Shown: positions 1 through 11,098, counted from the first letter of the stretch. The stretch is 64,000 nucleotides of DNA from Chloroflexota bacterium (GCA_011523735.1 WTGB01000083.1:67158-131157); one strand, 5' to 3'. The notes: generated by a model not told the origin, from the letters alone. A program made the numbers and translations.

Positions 1-980
1 AAACTGCTGTACGCGTAGCCGCCGTCGATGTCGCTGCCAAGCCCGACGTGATCAACCACGCCGGTCAATTGGCAGACGTAGTCGACCGCATCGACCCAGT
101 GCGAGGTTGTGACACGGCGTTTTGGGTCGCTGGGATGCCAGTCCTTCCTCAGGTAACGATTATACACCATGATGCCCATGACTCCATCGCGCTCGGCGAG
201 TCTTAGGATCAAATCGTCGGATAAACAGCGCGGGCTGTCTTGAAAATAGCGCGGGTTGGCGTGGCTGGCGATGATCGGCGCCTCGTAGCGTTCGATGGCT
301 TCCGCGGCAGCCCGGTCGGACAAGCCGGAGATATCTAGGAGCACATTGTGGTTGGCCATGACCTCGAGCAGTTCGTAGCCGAGCAGGGTAAGTTCGCCAT
401 CGTATCCGGCGACGTATCGATTTGGCTGCCAGGCTGGCGCCACGATGCGCACACCGTTTTCCAGCCACTGTTCGCACTGCCGCGGCTCCGAGATTGGTTC
501 GGCGCCTTTCATCAGGATGACTATGCCCTGCAAGTGTTGGTCCAGGGTTTTGTCCTCCTGCCAGGATTCCAGCACATTTGTCAGGTCGGCCTTGGTGAGA
601 ATGAGTTCAATGCGGTCGCTGTCGCCCGCCAGCCGTCGGTAGTAGTCCAATTGCCAGCGCGCCAGTTGTTGAGCATCGTCGATGCTGCGGTAGGTATAGC
701 GCTGCCAGGGTTGCAGCGTCGGCGAAGATGCTGCGATGACTTGCAGGCTACCGAAGACGATGGCGATCCGGCCGAGCAGGTTGTCGCGCAGGCTGCTTGT
801 GGCGGGCGGCAGATCGCGTTTGAGTTGAGCTTGGCGCTGATGCCAAGCCCAGGTGGTAAAATCGCGCTCCAGTTGCTGGGCGTTGAAGGCGATATTCTGC
901 TGGGCGTCGACGATGAGCATTCGCAGATCCGAGAACTTGGCGGGCAGCTTAGATTCAGGTGAGAAACAACGTAAAAACAT
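1..980 (-). CDS. Membrane dipeptidase (peptidase M19 family), C-terminus truncated by window edge
   Basis: Reverse-strand translation gives MFLRCFSPESKLPAKFSDLRMLIVDAQQNIAFNAQQLERDF...NHNVLLDISGLSDRAAAEAIERYEAPIIASHANPRYFQDSPRCLSDDLILRLAERDGVMGIMVYNRYL...VDHVGLGSDIDGG; typical M19 motifs (D-x-SG, SHAN, GSDxDG). Start could be 980 or 920. Open at the left edge, so absent from the ORF track. Confidence 0.85.
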   Translation of the reverse strand, partial: MFLRCFSPESKLPAKFSDLRMLIVDAQQNIAFNAQQLERDFTTWAWHQRQAQLKRDLPPATSSLRDNLLGRIAIVFGSLQVIAASSPTLQPWQRYTYRSIDDAQQLARWQLDYYRRLAGDSDRIELILTKADLTNVLESWQEDKTLDQHLQGIVILMKGAEPISEPRQCEQWLENGVRIVAPAWQPNRYVAGYDGELTLLGYELLEVMANHNVLLDISGLSDRAAAEAIERYEAPIIASHANPRYFQDSPRCLSDDLILRLAERDGVMGIMVYNRYLRKDWHPSDPKRRVTTSHWVDAVDYVCQLTGVVDHVGLGSDIDGGYAYSS

Positions 981-1093
981 GATAGTTGAAATTGACAGTA
1001 GATGCCGCGACGAGAATTACGATATGTGTGGCAGCTTTCACTTGTGCTAATCTCTGGCTGGTCGCATCCAGTGTGTGGCACAAGAGACTATCG

Positions 1094-2749
1094 ATGCACA
1101 TTCTGCATGTCAACAACATCACGGTGAACTTTGCCGGGCGCGAGCTATATCGGGATTTGTCCTGGGTTATTGGCGATCGCGATCGCGTCGCGCTGGTGGG
1201 ACCCAATGGCGCGGGGAAATCGACATTATTCCAGGTACTGCTGGGCGAAGTTGAGCCGGATCGCGGGCATGTTTCGCGGCTAAGTGGCGCGCGCATCGGG
1301 TATTTGCCGCAAGATATTAGCTTGCCGGCGCAATTGACATTGATAGAAGCAGCGATGATCAAGCCGGCGGAACTGGCGGAAGCTGAGCGGGCTTTGAGTG
1401 CGATCGAGGAGCAACTGGCGGAGCCTGAGGTCTATGGCGATGAGGAAGGCTTGGCGCAGACTTTGGCGCGGCATGAAGCGCAATTGATGCAATATGAGCG
1501 AATGAATGGCAGCCGTCACGCGAGCCATGTGCGTGAGTTGCTGGCGATGTTGGGGTTTAGCGCGAAAGATTATGACTTGCCGACCGACGCGCTCTCTGGC
1601 GGGCAAAAGAAGATGGTGGCGCTAGTGCAGTTGGCTGTGTCCGCGCCAGATATACTGCTTCTCGATGAGCCGGACAACCATCTTGATATGCGGGGGAAGA
1701 ATCAGCTAGAGCGTTTCATTCTCAATTATCGCAAAAGCATCGTGATTATTTCTCATGATCGATATCTTCTGGATGAGGTGGCGACGCAGACGGTGGAGTT
1801 GGAGAACGGCAAGCTTTCGATTTATCACGGCAATTATTCGTATTATGTCAATGAGCGCGAGTTAGGGCGCTTGCGGCAGCAGCAGCAGTATGTGACGCAG
1901 CAAAAGGAGATTGCCCGCATTGAAGCGATGATCGAACGTTTTGAGCGTTGGGCGAAGCAGGTCTTAAGCCGCAAACACATGCTGGCAGCGCGGCAGAGAC
2001 GGCGGATGCTGCAGCAGATGGAAGAGCGCGGCGAGATCATCGAGAGGGTCTTCGACCCCAAGTTGATGGATTTCAAGGTAGAGGGTTGGCGCGGCAGCAA
2101 GAAGGCGCTTGAGTTCGTTGATGTGTCGCTGGCCTTTGATGATCAGCTGCTGATACGCGGTGCGAATCTTTTATTGCGGCATGGCGAGCGGGTAGGCCTG
2201 ATCGGTCCCAATGGCGCGGGAAAAACAGTGATGTTGCGGATGATTCTGGGCGAGATAGAACCGAGCGCGGGAGACATCAAGCTGGGTCCCAGTATACGCA
2301 TTGGCTACTATTCGCAGGAGCATCGGACGCTGGAAGATTGGCTGGACAAACCGCCGCTGGATCTCATCCGAAACTTGCAGAATAGCAGCGAGCAAAGCGC
2401 GGTGAACTTCCTTCTCCGGATGGCATTCAGCTACGAGCAAGTCCGTCAGCCGGTGCGAACGCTCTCTGGCGGGGAACGCAGCCGGTTGCAGTTGGCGCTG
2501 GTCATGCTTCGGCAGCCAAACTTGCTGCTATTGGACGAGCCGACTAATAATCTCGATATTGCCTCGGTGGAGGTGCTGGAAGAGGCGCTGGACGATTTTG
2601 TCGGCACTGTGCTCATTGTTTCGCATGACCGATATTTTCTGGACCAGACTGTGGACCGAGTCGTAGAGATCTCTGACGGCGAGCTACACGAATATCCGGG
2701 CGGCTATACAGAGTATCTTGTCGCGACAGGACGATCAATAGCCAGCTAA
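1094..2749 (+). CDS. ABC-F family ATP-binding protein
   Basis: Two NBDs (GPNGAGKST, GPNGAGKTV), LSGGQKK and LSGGERSRL signatures, charged inter-domain linker, no TM segments; start at MHILHVNNITVNFAG rather than the ORF-track start 986. Confidence 0.92.
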   Translation: MHILHVNNITVNFAGRELYRDLSWVIGDRDRVALVGPNGAGKSTLFQVLLGEVEPDRGHVSRLSGARIGYLPQDISLPAQLTLIEAAMIKPAELAEAERALSAIEEQLAEPEVYGDEEGLAQTLARHEAQLMQYERMNGSRHASHVRELLAMLGFSAKDYDLPTDALSGGQKKMVALVQLAVSAPDILLLDEPDNHLDMRGKNQLERFILNYRKSIVIISHDRYLLDEVATQTVELENGKLSIYHGNYSYYVNERELGRLRQQQQYVTQQKEIARIEAMIERFERWAKQVLSRKHMLAARQRRRMLQQMEERGEIIERVFDPKLMDFKVEGWRGSKKALEFVDVSLAFDDQLLIRGANLLLRHGERVGLIGPNGAGKTVMLRMILGEIEPSAGDIKLGPSIRIGYYSQEHRTLEDWLDKPPLDLIRNLQNSSEQSAVNFLLRMAFSYEQVRQPVRTLSGGERSRLQLALVMLRQPNLLLLDEPTNNLDIASVEVLEEALDDFVGTVLIVSHDRYFLDQTVDRVVEISDGELHEYPGGYTEYLVATGRSIAS

Positions 2750-3546
2750 TCAGGCGCAGCAGCGCCTCTAATGACCCCGCCGGGAATTGTGAAATCGAAA
2801 TCATCATTGCGTATCTTCAGGGGGAGACCGAAGCCGCGTTTTATGTCGGCAGGGGCGCCATTAAAAAGTGATTTAATCATTTCGGCGTTTTGAGGCGGCG
2901 TGGCCATGCGCTTCGTCCAGGTAGAAAAGTGAAGCGTCAGATCAAAGGTCAAAAGAACTTCAGATGCGAAGCCGGCGCCGGACAGCATCGCTCGCCATTC
3001 GGACAGGCGGTAATCGCGAACGTGTGATGGGTCGCGCAGGAGTTCAATCGTCTGCAAAAAAGTATCCTGAGCGTAGTTTTCGCTCGCCATGATGTCGCTT
3101 ATGAGCAACTTGCCGTTTGGCTTGAGCAGGCGGCGGAACTCCGCCAGCGCTCGCTCCGGATGCAGCCAATGGTGTGCGCTATAACGTGTGATCACGAGAT
3201 CGAAGCTATTCGCCGGGAAGGGCAGGCTATCCACATCGGCGAGTTGGGTTTTAACATTAAGAACGCCGTACTCATGCGTTAGCTTTTCTACCTGGTCGAG
3301 CATGGCCGGGGTAAAGTCGCAGGCGATGACGCGACCGACGTGCCCGGCAAAGGCAAGCGAGGCGTGCCCCGCGCCACAACCAGCATCCAGGACCACTGAT
3401 TCTGGCGTGAGAATGGCGGACTTGACCATCAGATCAAGGTCTTTGCCGCCCGCATGGACCTTGCTCGTACGGTAGTTGGCGGCGACATCGCCAAATTGAT
3501 GTTGTACGTGATCTTTCACATCGCGCATTTGCAAGCGGCATTCCAC
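2746..3546 (-). CDS. Class I SAM-dependent methyltransferase
   Basis: VLDAGCGAGHASLAFAGHVGRVIACDFTPAMLDQVEK and LPFPANSFDLVITRYSAHHW motifs. Confidence 0.9.
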   Translation of the reverse strand: MECRLQMRDVKDHVQHQFGDVAANYRTSKVHAGGKDLDLMVKSAILTPESVVLDAGCGAGHASLAFAGHVGRVIACDFTPAMLDQVEKLTHEYGVLNVKTQLADVDSLPFPANSFDLVITRYSAHHWLHPERALAEFRRLLKPNGKLLISDIMASENYAQDTFLQTIELLRDPSHVRDYRLSEWRAMLSGAGFASEVLLTFDLTLHFSTWTKRMATPPQNAEMIKSLFNGAPADIKRGFGLPLKIRNDDFDFTIPGGVIRGAAAPD

Positions 3547-3669
3547 ATTATAATTCGACGAACAATGGTAGTTACTTGTGCGGGAGGAATCAGCTTGGGT
3601 ATTGCCGTCGGAAGAAATTGTGATAGACTGATAGGAGGTAGCTCCAAAAGACGGTCAAGTTAAAGGTTA

Positions 3670-3702
3670 GTCTTGACAAGACCCTTCTTTGTGTTGTACG
3701 CT
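3670..3702 (+). promoter_or_regulatory. Candidate promoter upstream of rpoB with TTGACA inside a 13-bp inverted repeat
   Basis: GTCTTGACAAGAC (3670-3682) contains TTGACA 3673-3678; weak -10 TACGCT 3697-3702 (18-bp spacer). Confidence 0.3.
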
Positions 3703-3884
3703 GCAGGCTTGCAGTCCTCATGTTGTCACAAATTATCGGATAAATGATAGAGGGTCATAGGCACATTCCGTGTTGTATGCGCTTTAGCTATCCCTTTCGC
3801 CTGTCTAAGGACGTGGCTTAGGGTTTGTCGTGTTTTCGCCCAGATTGGTCAGCCGAGTCATCTATTCCTCCAAGGAGCCGTACC

Positions 3885-6800
3885 TTGAAACAGTATTATA
3901 ACGTGAAGAATTACGCTCGCACGCCTGAGATACAGGAATTGCCATCGCTGATCGATATTCAGAAGCAGTCATTTATGGACTTCTTCTACGGTGGCAAGCT
4001 GAAGGAATTGTTCGACGAGATCAACCCCATCAAGAGCTTCAACGGCAACTTGTCGCTTTACTTCCCGGGCAATCATCCGGAGTCGGAGGAGTTCGACTTC
4101 AGAGAACCGCCAGCAGAGCATCGCCCGTATACGCTGCTGAATGAATCCAAGAAGCCTAAGAAAGGCTTGCAGATTTACATGCAAGAGCCGAAGTACGATG
4201 AAGATGAGTGCATTGAACGCGATATGTCCTTTGCGGCGCCATTGTATGTCCAGGTTGCTATGGTGAATCACGAGCAGGGCGATGAGATAATCCGGCAGAA
4301 TATCTTCATGGGCGAGTTCCCTTTGATGACGGAGAAGGGCACTTTCATCATCAATGGGACGGAGCGAGTGGTCGTCAGCCAATTGATCCGCTCGCCCGGC
4401 GTTTACTTCGACGCCGACGAAGAGCGCGCGACTGGCCGCAAATTATCGAACGCCAAATTGATCCCCGACCGTGGCGCCTGGATGGAATTCGAGACGCGGA
4501 AGACGGATTACATCACGCTCAAGTTCAACCGCAAGCGGACGATTCCGGTGACGATATTGCTGCGGGCGCTGGCCTCTGTCGATGATGGCTTGCCGAAGTC
4601 AGCATCGCCAATCAAGACGGGAGAAGACGAGGAAATCCTCGAGTTGTTTGCGGCTGTTGACAATAACGAGGCGCATAAGTATATCGAGAGTTCGTTCAAG
4701 AATGAACCGGTCTGGGACATCAAAAAGAATCAGACACTGGCGGATGTCGCGCTGATCGAGTTTTACAAGCGCATGCGCCCGGGCGATCCGCCGACGCTGG
4801 ATAACGCGCGCGAATACCTGAAAGGGCAACTATTTGACCAGAGGCGCTATGACCTGGAGCGCGTTGGGCGATACAAACTCAATCAGCGTTTGGGGCTTGA
4901 AGGAGTCATTGATCTCTCACATCGGACGATTAGCAAAGCGGATATCGTCAAGTTGGTTGAGCAGATGATCATGATCAACAATGGCGCGCGCGCGAAAGAC
5001 GACATTGACCATTTGGGCAACCGCCGGGTCAAGACCGTTGGCGAATTGATTGGCAACAAACTGCGGATAGGCCTGCGGCGGATGGAGCGGGTGGTCAAGG
5101 AACGCATGTCCATCCGTGAAGCGGAGCAATTGACGCCGGTGTCGCTGGTCAATATCCGTCCGATTGTGGCGGCTGTGCGCGAATTCTTCGGCTCGTCGCA
5201 ATTGTCGCAATTTATGGAGCAGACGAATCCGCTTTCCGAATTGACGCACAAGCGCACGTTATCTGCGTTGGGACCGGGCGGCTTGCGGCGGGAGCGAGCC
5301 GGCTTCGATGTGCGCGATGTGCATCACAGTCATTATGGGCGCATCTGCCCGATTGAGACGCCGGAGGGACCGAATATCGGTTTGATCGGTCGGCTGGCGA
5401 GTTATGCGCGGGTGAATGACCTGGGCTTTATCGAGACGCCGTATCGCAAGGTTGTGAACATGATGGATGTCGGTGACCCGGCCCTTATCGGGCGGTCCGT
5501 TCGCGATGATGTCGAAGATGCCAAAGAAAAAGTCGTCATTGAAGAGGGAACGGTAATCGACAAGAAAGCTATCACGAAGCTCAAGAGGGCGAAGATCACA
5601 GAAGTGCCGGTCACTCCCTTCGCGACGCACGAGATTGAGTATTTGTCGGCCGATCGTGAAGACAAGTTCATTATCGCTCAGGCGAACGCGGTGCTTGACG
5701 AGCGCGAGCAGTTTGTCTCGAATCGCGTGTCGGCGCGCTATGAACAGGGCTTTCTGTCCGTGACGCCGCAGCGGATCGAATACATGGATATCGCCCCGCG
5801 GCAAATTGTAGGCATCAGCGCGGCGCTGATCCCCTTCCTTTCCCATGACGCGGCCAACCGCGCGCTGATGGGCTCGAATATGCAGCGGCAGGCAGTGCCA
5901 CTGCTCAGCCCCGATGTTTCGGTTGTCAGCACTGGCATGGAAAGGCAGGCGGCGTCGGACAGCGGTCAGGTATTGGTCTCCGATATAGAAGCGGAAGTGA
6001 TCAGTGTGCAAGGGCACCGCGTGATCGTCCGCACCAAAGATGACGCTGAGCACACTTTCCTGCTACGGAAGTACGAGCGTTCGAATCAGTCGACTTGTAT
6101 TGATCAGCGGCCGGTCGTGCGCAAGGGAGATTGGATCAAACCAGGCGATGTCATCGCAGACAGTTCGTCGACGTATGATGGCCACCTGGCTTTGGGGCAC
6201 GATGTTCTGACCTGCTTCTTGTCCTGGGATGGCGGCAATTATGAAGACGCCTTGCTGGTGAGCGAAGACTTGCTGCGCAATGACAAGTTCACCAGCATCC
6301 ATATTGAGAAGCACGAGATAGAAGCGCGGGATACCAAGCTGGGTCCGGAGGAAATCACTTACGATATCCCCAATGTTGGGGAAGATGCGCTGAAAGATCT
6401 CGATGAGCATGGCATTGTGCGTATCGGCGCGGAAGTGGGACCGAACGATATCTTGGTGGGCAAGATCACGCCGAAAGGCGAGAAGGAGTTGTCGCCGGAA
6501 GAGAAGCTGCTGCGGGCGATATTTGGCGAGCAGGCGCGGGAGGTGAAAGATTCATCGTTGCGGCTGCCGCATGGCGATCGTGGGAAGGTGATCGATGTTA
6601 AGGTATTTACAAGGAGCGAGGATCCTAACTTGTCGAAGCGACGCCAGGGCAAATTCTCTGACACGACCGAAGGTATTCTTGAGGAGATGGACACGGATCG
6701 AGGGCGAGACAAGGCGTACTCCGTTAAGTATCATTCCGATCTTTCAGCTGGTGTGGAAACGATGGTGCGGGTAAGCGTAGCGCAGCGCCGCAAGCTGACG

Positions 6801-8012
6801 GTGGGCGACAAGATGGCCGGGCGGCATGGAAACAAAGGGGTCATTTCGAAGATCGTCTCGGTCGCGGATATGCCCTATATCGATGGCGGAGTGCCGGTTG
6901 AAATCATTCTGAATCCGCTTGGCGTGCCGAGCCGTATGAACATCGGACAGATCCTTGAGCTACACCTCGGCTGGGCGGCGGATCGTATGGGCTTCCGCGC
7001 GATCACGCCGGTGTTTGATGGCGTTAAGGAGCATGAGATTCAAGCGGAGTTGGGTCGCGCCTGGATGATCGATTGGGCTTGGCGCAAGACGACCGGGCGA
7101 GCCTGGGAAAATCAGGAGCGGTTGGCGGCGACTATGAGAATGGAAGCGGCGGACTTTGATGACGACATGCATGTGATTAGCGCTTATCTGTACGAGCGTG
7201 TGGGCGAGTCTGGCGCCTACGATAACGAAAAGATCATCCTCGAGCGCGATCCGATTTATGTGCGGAGGGTAGCGGTGGCGGAGATGCTGCGAGAGTTTGG
7301 CTATGCTCCGGACGAGATCATGGTCTATGACAATAGCGACCTGTCTGACGAATTGCGCGATCAGCGAGATATGAAGGCGCTTGAGGCGTCGATCCGCCTG
7401 TGGATACAGGAGACGGCGGTGGCTGATATCGAGCTAACTGAGGACCTCTCTCTGCGTGAGCTGTTTGAGATCGCCAATCGCGTGATGTTTGAGACGGGCC
7501 AGCCCGTGCCGCATTATGGCAAGCAGACCTTGTTCGATGGGCGAACGGGCGAGCCTTTTGATCGGCATGTGGCGGTGGGTTATGTGCATATGCTGAAGTT
7601 GGCGCACCTGGTTGAGGACAAAGCGCATGCCCGTTCAACTGGTCCATACAGCTTGGTCACGCAGCAGCCTCTTGGCGGGAAGGCGCAATTTGGCGGTCAG
7701 CGTTTTGGCGAGATGGAAGTATGGGCGCTGGAGGCTTATGGCGCGGCGCATATCTTGCAGGAGATGTTGACGGTGAAGTCCGATGATGTGCAAGGGCGCG
7801 TCAAAACTTATGAAAGTATCGTCAAGGGCGAGCCGATCGAAGAGCCGGGGATACCCACGAGTTTCCGCGTATTGGTCAAGGAACTGCAGAGCCTGGGCTT
7901 GTCGGTTGAAGCGATCACTGGGGCCGGCGATGTGATTCGGTTTGGGAAGTATGATGAGCAGGCGCGCAAGCCGCAGCCGGAGACGGGTTTGCTGGGTTTG
8001 GGGACAAGTTAG
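3885..8012 (+). CDS. rpoB: DNA-directed RNA polymerase subunit beta
   Basis: RpoB motifs throughout ([61 protein letters not shown]). TTG start at 3885 preceded by AAGGAG at 3872-3877. Confidence 0.97.
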   Translation: MKQYYNVKNYARTPEIQELPSLIDIQKQSFMDFFYGGKLKELFDEINPIKSFNGNLSLYFPGNHPESEEFDFREPPAEHRPYTLLNESKKPKKGLQIYMQEPKYDEDECIERDMSFAAPLYVQVAMVNHEQGDEIIRQNIFMGEFPLMTEKGTFIINGTERVVVSQLIRSPGVYFDADEERATGRKLSNAKLIPDRGAWMEFETRKTDYITLKFNRKRTIPVTILLRALASVDDGLPKSASPIKTGEDEEILELFAAVDNNEAHKYIESSFKNEPVWDIKKNQTLADVALIEFYKRMRPGDPPTLDNAREYLKGQLFDQRRYDLERVGRYKLNQRLGLEGVIDLSHRTISKADIVKLVEQMIMINNGARAKDDIDHLGNRRVKTVGELIGNKLRIGLRRMERVVKERMSIREAEQLTPVSLVNIRPIVAAVREFFGSSQLSQFMEQTNPLSELTHKRTLSALGPGGLRRERAGFDVRDVHHSHYGRICPIETPEGPNIGLIGRLASYARVNDLGFIETPYRKVVNMMDVGDPALIGRSVRDDVEDAKEKVVIEEGTVIDKKAITKLKRAKITEVPVTPFATHEIEYLSADREDKFIIAQANAVLDEREQFVSNRVSARYEQGFLSVTPQRIEYMDIAPRQIVGISAALIPFLSHDAANRALMGSNMQRQAVPLLSPDVSVVSTGMERQAASDSGQVLVSDIEAEVISVQGHRVIVRTKDDAEHTFLLRKYERSNQSTCIDQRPVVRKGDWIKPGDVIADSSSTYDGHLALGHDVLTCFLSWDGGNYEDALLVSEDLLRNDKFTSIHIEKHEIEARDTKLGPEEITYDIPNVGEDALKDLDEHGIVRIGAEVGPNDILVGKITPKGEKELSPEEKLLRAIFGEQAREVKDSSLRLPHGDRGKVIDVKVFTRSEDPNLSKRRQGKFSDTTEGILEEMDTDRGRDKAYSVKYHSDLSAGVETMVRVSVAQRRKLTVGDKMAGRHGNKGVISKIVSVADMPYIDGGVPVEIILNPLGVPSRMNIGQILELHLGWAADRMGFRAITPVFDGVKEHEIQAELGRAWMIDWAWRKTTGRAWENQERLAATMRMEAADFDDDMHVISAYLYERVGESGAYDNEKIILERDPIYVRRVAVAEMLREFGYAPDEIMVYDNSDLSDELRDQRDMKALEASIRLWIQETAVADIELTEDLSLRELFEIANRVMFETGQPVPHYGKQTLFDGRTGEPFDRHVAVGYVHMLKLAHLVEDKAHARSTGPYSLVTQQPLGGKAQFGGQRFGEMEVWALEAYGAAHILQEMLTVKSDDVQGRVKTYESIVKGEPIEEPGIPTSFRVLVKELQSLGLSVEAITGAGDVIRFGKYDEQARKPQPETGLLGLGTS

Positions 8013-8038
8013 CGCCGGGCAGGAGATAGCCAGAATCA

Positions 8039-8073
8039 AAAGGACGCATCCCGGGGATGTGTCCTTTCTTTTT
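8039..8073 (+). terminator. Intrinsic terminator after rpoB
   Basis: AAAGGACGCATCC-CGG-GGATGTGTCCTTT (13-bp stem with one G-U) followed by CTTTTT. Confidence 0.85.
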
Positions 8074-8275
8074 CCGCGAGACTGGTTTGAGCCGGCTACC
8101 TGCCCCTGGCAACTCGTTTCTGTATTGTCTCGCGGATGCTCTCTGATCAGAAAAAGACTTCACTAATGCAGAATCTGTGGAAAACCAAGCGCAAGCTTGC
8201 TTGATTTTGCCAGAATAGTGTGCTAGTCTCACTACGAATTGGATTGTTCCAAAAAGCACAAATGGTTGAAGCCCG

Positions 8276-8638
8276 ATGTCGACCATCCTGGAATTTGGTC
8301 CCGTCACCGCGCTGCTGGTCATAGCTTCTGTTTTGGCGCTGATCATCGCGAATATCTCGCGGGTGATGGGTCCGCAGCGGCCTACTTACCGCAAGTCCGT
8401 ACCGTATGAAAGCGGCATGAAGCCGATTGGTCCGGCGACGCGGCGCCTGCCGGTAAAGTTTTACCTGGTCGCTGTGCTCTTTATCATTTTCGATATTGAG
8501 GTCATTTTCTTTTTGCCGTGGGCGGTCTCCATGCGCGACCTGGGTGTTTATGGTTTGGCGGTCATGGCTGTTTTCACGGTGATCCTGATCGTAGGCTTCG
8601 TCTACGAGTGGAAGAAAGGCGGTTTGGAATGGGAGTAA
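8276..8638 (+). CDS. nuoA: NADH-quinone oxidoreductase subunit A
   Basis: [38 protein letters not shown] motif. Confidence 0.95.
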   Translation: MSTILEFGPVTALLVIASVLALIIANISRVMGPQRPTYRKSVPYESGMKPIGPATRRLPVKFYLVAVLFIIFDIEVIFFLPWAVSMRDLGVYGLAVMAVFTVILIVGFVYEWKKGGLEWE

Positions 8639-9111
8639 GCTCAAAGCTTGGTAATTTGGGTGTCGTCACCACCACCGTTGAGCAAGCCGTGAATTGGGCG
8701 CGAACGGGGGCGATGTGGCCCCTGCTTTTCGGTTTGGCTTGCTGCGCAATAGAGTATATGAGTTCGCAAGCCTCGAGTTATGATCTTTCCCGCTTTGGCA
8801 TGGAGTTAAATCGGGCGACGCCGCGTCAGGCGGACCTGCTTATCGTATCAGGTCGTTTGACGCGCAAGATGGCGCCGGTGGTGCGGCAGCTTTACGATCA
8901 GATGGCGGAACCGAAGTGGGTTATTTCGATGGGCGATTGCGCTTCTTGCGGTGGCGTGTACAACAATTACGCGATCGTACAAGGCGTTGATGAGATTATC
9001 CCGGTCGATGTGTATATCGCCGGATGTCCGCCGCGCCCTGAGCAACTGCTGCACGGTATCTTGACTCTGCACGAGAAGGTCAAGGGCGAACGCATCGCTG
9101 ATTGGGCTTAA
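8629..9111 (+). CDS. nuoB: NADH-quinone oxidoreductase subunit B
   Basis: [45 protein letters not shown] at 8629 overlaps the nuoA stop by 10 nt. Confidence 0.95.
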   Translation: MGVSSKLGNLGVVTTTVEQAVNWARTGAMWPLLFGLACCAIEYMSSQASSYDLSRFGMELNRATPRQADLLIVSGRLTRKMAPVVRQLYDQMAEPKWVISMGDCASCGGVYNNYAIVQGVDEIIPVDVYIAGCPPRPEQLLHGILTLHEKVKGERIADWA

Positions 9112-9154
9112 GCCGCTTACGCTAGGGACGACGGGCAAAGAGGACAGCATAGAA

Positions 9155-9724
9155 ATGGAAGTACCGGCGGCGCGTAACCCGGTTGATGTCTTGCGTGAAA
9201 CATTTGGCGAGACCATTCTATTTGTTAAAGAATTCCGCGGTGAGACAACAGTTGTTGTCGAAGCGGCGCGGATGACTGAAGTGTTAGATTTTCTCCGTGT
9301 CAGTTCCGGGCTGGTCTACAATATGCTCTCGGATGTGAGCGCGGTTGATTATTATCCCGATGATTACGGCGAGCGTTTTGGCGACGACGCCGGTGATTAT
9401 CGGCCCGAGCGATTTGCAGTTTCTTATCACATCTTGTCGATGCTTTACAATCGCCGGCTGCGGGTCAAGATATTTGCTGACGAAGAAGACCCGCGGCTGC
9501 CCACGGCGACGATGATCTTTCCGGCAGCGAATTGGCTTGAGCGGGAAATCGCCGACATGATGGGTATCGTCTTTGAAGGACATCTCGATCAAAGGCGGCT
9601 GTTGATGCCGGATGACTGGCACGGGCATCCGCACAGGCGCGATTATCCGCTGGGCAAGGAAACGGTCGCCTTTTCATTTAATGAGGCGGAAATCCGCAAG
9701 TATAAGCCCTTTGCCACAGATTGA
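9155..9724 (+). CDS. nuoC: NADH-quinone oxidoreductase subunit C
   Basis: ANWLEREIADMMGIVFEGHLDQRRLLMPDDWHGHPHRRDYPL. Confidence 0.94.
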   Translation: MEVPAARNPVDVLRETFGETILFVKEFRGETTVVVEAARMTEVLDFLRVSSGLVYNMLSDVSAVDYYPDDYGERFGDDAGDYRPERFAVSYHILSMLYNRRLRVKIFADEEDPRLPTATMIFPAANWLEREIADMMGIVFEGHLDQRRLLMPDDWHGHPHRRDYPLGKETVAFSFNEAEIRKYKPFATD

Positions 9725-9738
9725 ACTTCGGGGTCGAT

Positions 9739-11007
9739 ATGGCAGTTGCAACAGCATCGCAATCCATAGAAGAGCAGCGCCGCTGGGAGGGCAGCCTGGA
9801 TCAGTTGCGCGGGCTGGTATCCGAACGCGCGATCACTGGCGAGACGATGCTGCTCAATATGGGACCGCATCACCCGAGCACGCACGGTGTTTTGCGCTTG
9901 CTATTGGAGTTGGATGGCGAGCAAATCGTGTCGTGCTTGCCCGATATTGGCTTCCTTCATACGGGTATCGAAAAATCTATTGAGGACAAGAGCTACGAGA
10001 AAGCGCTGCCGCTAACAGACCGGATGGATTACCTTTCGCCGATGTCGAATAACATGGCGTATTCAGCGGCGGTAGAGAAACTGCTTGACCTGGATGTGCC
10101 GGAGCGGGGGCAGATTATTCGCGTGGTCTGCCTTGAGTTGGCGCGCTGCGCGAGCCACCTGGTTTGGTTGGGTACTCACGCGATTGATATGGGGGCGATG
10201 AGCGTCTTGCTCTATGCCTTCCGCGAACGTGAACGCATCCTAGGGATGTTCGAGATGCTTTCGGGCCAGCGGATGATGAGCAGCTATATTCGTCCCGGCG
10301 GCGTTTGGCGTGATGTGCCGGATGAATTCTTACCGACGATCAAGCAGTTTCTGAATGACTTCCCGGCCAAGGTTGACGACTATGAAGCCTTGCTGACGCA
10401 GAACCCGATTTGGAAAGATCGGGCGCAGGGCGTGGGCGTCATCGAACCGGATGTTGCGTTGGCCTACGGTTTGACGGGACCGGCTCTGCGCGGCAGCGGC
10501 GTCAACTGGGATTTGCGGAAGGCGCAGCCCTATTCCGGTTATGAGACATACGATTTCAATGTGCCACTGGGCGAACATGGTGATGTCTATGATCGTTATT
10601 TGATTCGCATCCATGAATTCCGCGAGAGCATGAAGATTTTGAATCAAGCGGTAGCGCGGCTGGAACAGGTCAAGGGATCTTATCGTTCGGAGAATCGGAA
10701 GTATTGCCCGCCGCTGCGCAGTGAGTTAGGGCAGAGCATGGAGGCGGTGATCCATCACTTCAAGCTCTGGACCTATGGGTATGACGCGCCTGATGATGAG
10801 ATTTACAACGCCATCGAAAGCCCGCGAGGCGAGATCGGCTGCTATATTCACGGTACGGGGGCGAACAAACCGAGACGGGTTCATTTCAAGACGCCGTCCT
10901 TCATTCACATCAGCGCTCTGCCTGTGATGGCAAAGGGATACTTGCTGGCGGATATGGTGGCGATAATCGGCAGCGTCGATATTGTTTTGGGCGATTGCGA
11001 TAGATGA
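9739..11007 (+). CDS. nuoD: NADH-quinone oxidoreductase subunit D
   Basis: NMGPHHPSTHGVLRLLLELDGE, GFLHTGIEKSIE, SPRGEIGCYIH; ATG 9739 preferred over TTG 9721. Confidence 0.95.
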   Translation: MAVATASQSIEEQRRWEGSLDQLRGLVSERAITGETMLLNMGPHHPSTHGVLRLLLELDGEQIVSCLPDIGFLHTGIEKSIEDKSYEKALPLTDRMDYLSPMSNNMAYSAAVEKLLDLDVPERGQIIRVVCLELARCASHLVWLGTHAIDMGAMSVLLYAFRERERILGMFEMLSGQRMMSSYIRPGGVWRDVPDEFLPTIKQFLNDFPAKVDDYEALLTQNPIWKDRAQGVGVIEPDVALAYGLTGPALRGSGVNWDLRKAQPYSGYETYDFNVPLGEHGDVYDRYLIRIHEFRESMKILNQAVARLEQVKGSYRSENRKYCPPLRSELGQSMEAVIHHFKLWTYGYDAPDDEIYNAIESPRGEIGCYIHGTGANKPRRVHFKTPSFIHISALPVMAKGYLLADMVAIIGSVDIVLGDCDR

Positions 11008-11050
11008 GTATTTTCTAGAAACTAGCGTTTAAGGACTTGGGCTTTAGGAT

Positions 11051-11077
11051 GGATTCCCGCTGGAGAGCAGGGAATCC
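11051..11077. repeat. Perfect inverted repeat in the nuoD-nuoE gap
   Basis: GGATTCCC-GCTGGAGAGCA-GGGAATCC, 8-bp perfect arms. Confidence 0.75.
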
Positions 11078-11098
11078 GTTTATGAAGGAACTTATCGA

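Noticed and set aside
1170-1190. GCGATCGCGATCGC palindromic run (HIP1-like)
   Set aside because: Inside ABC-F coding sequence, encodes GDRDRVA; I saw no general enrichment of GCGATCGC in the window.
3454-3663. 69-aa ORF upstream of rpoB
   Set aside because: Mostly antisense to the methyltransferase N-terminus and no domain; likely spurious.
5259-6053. 264-aa antisense ORF in rpoB, and similar long minus ORFs (14791-15615 in nuoG; 22557-23519 in nuoM)
   Set aside because: Shadow ORFs opposite strongly conserved coding frames in a moderately GC-rich genome; no recognisable domains and no independent SD evidence.
8185-8215. GCAAGCTTGC palindrome upstream of nuoA as an operator
   Set aside because: Short, with only a weak associated -10/-35; not enough evidence.
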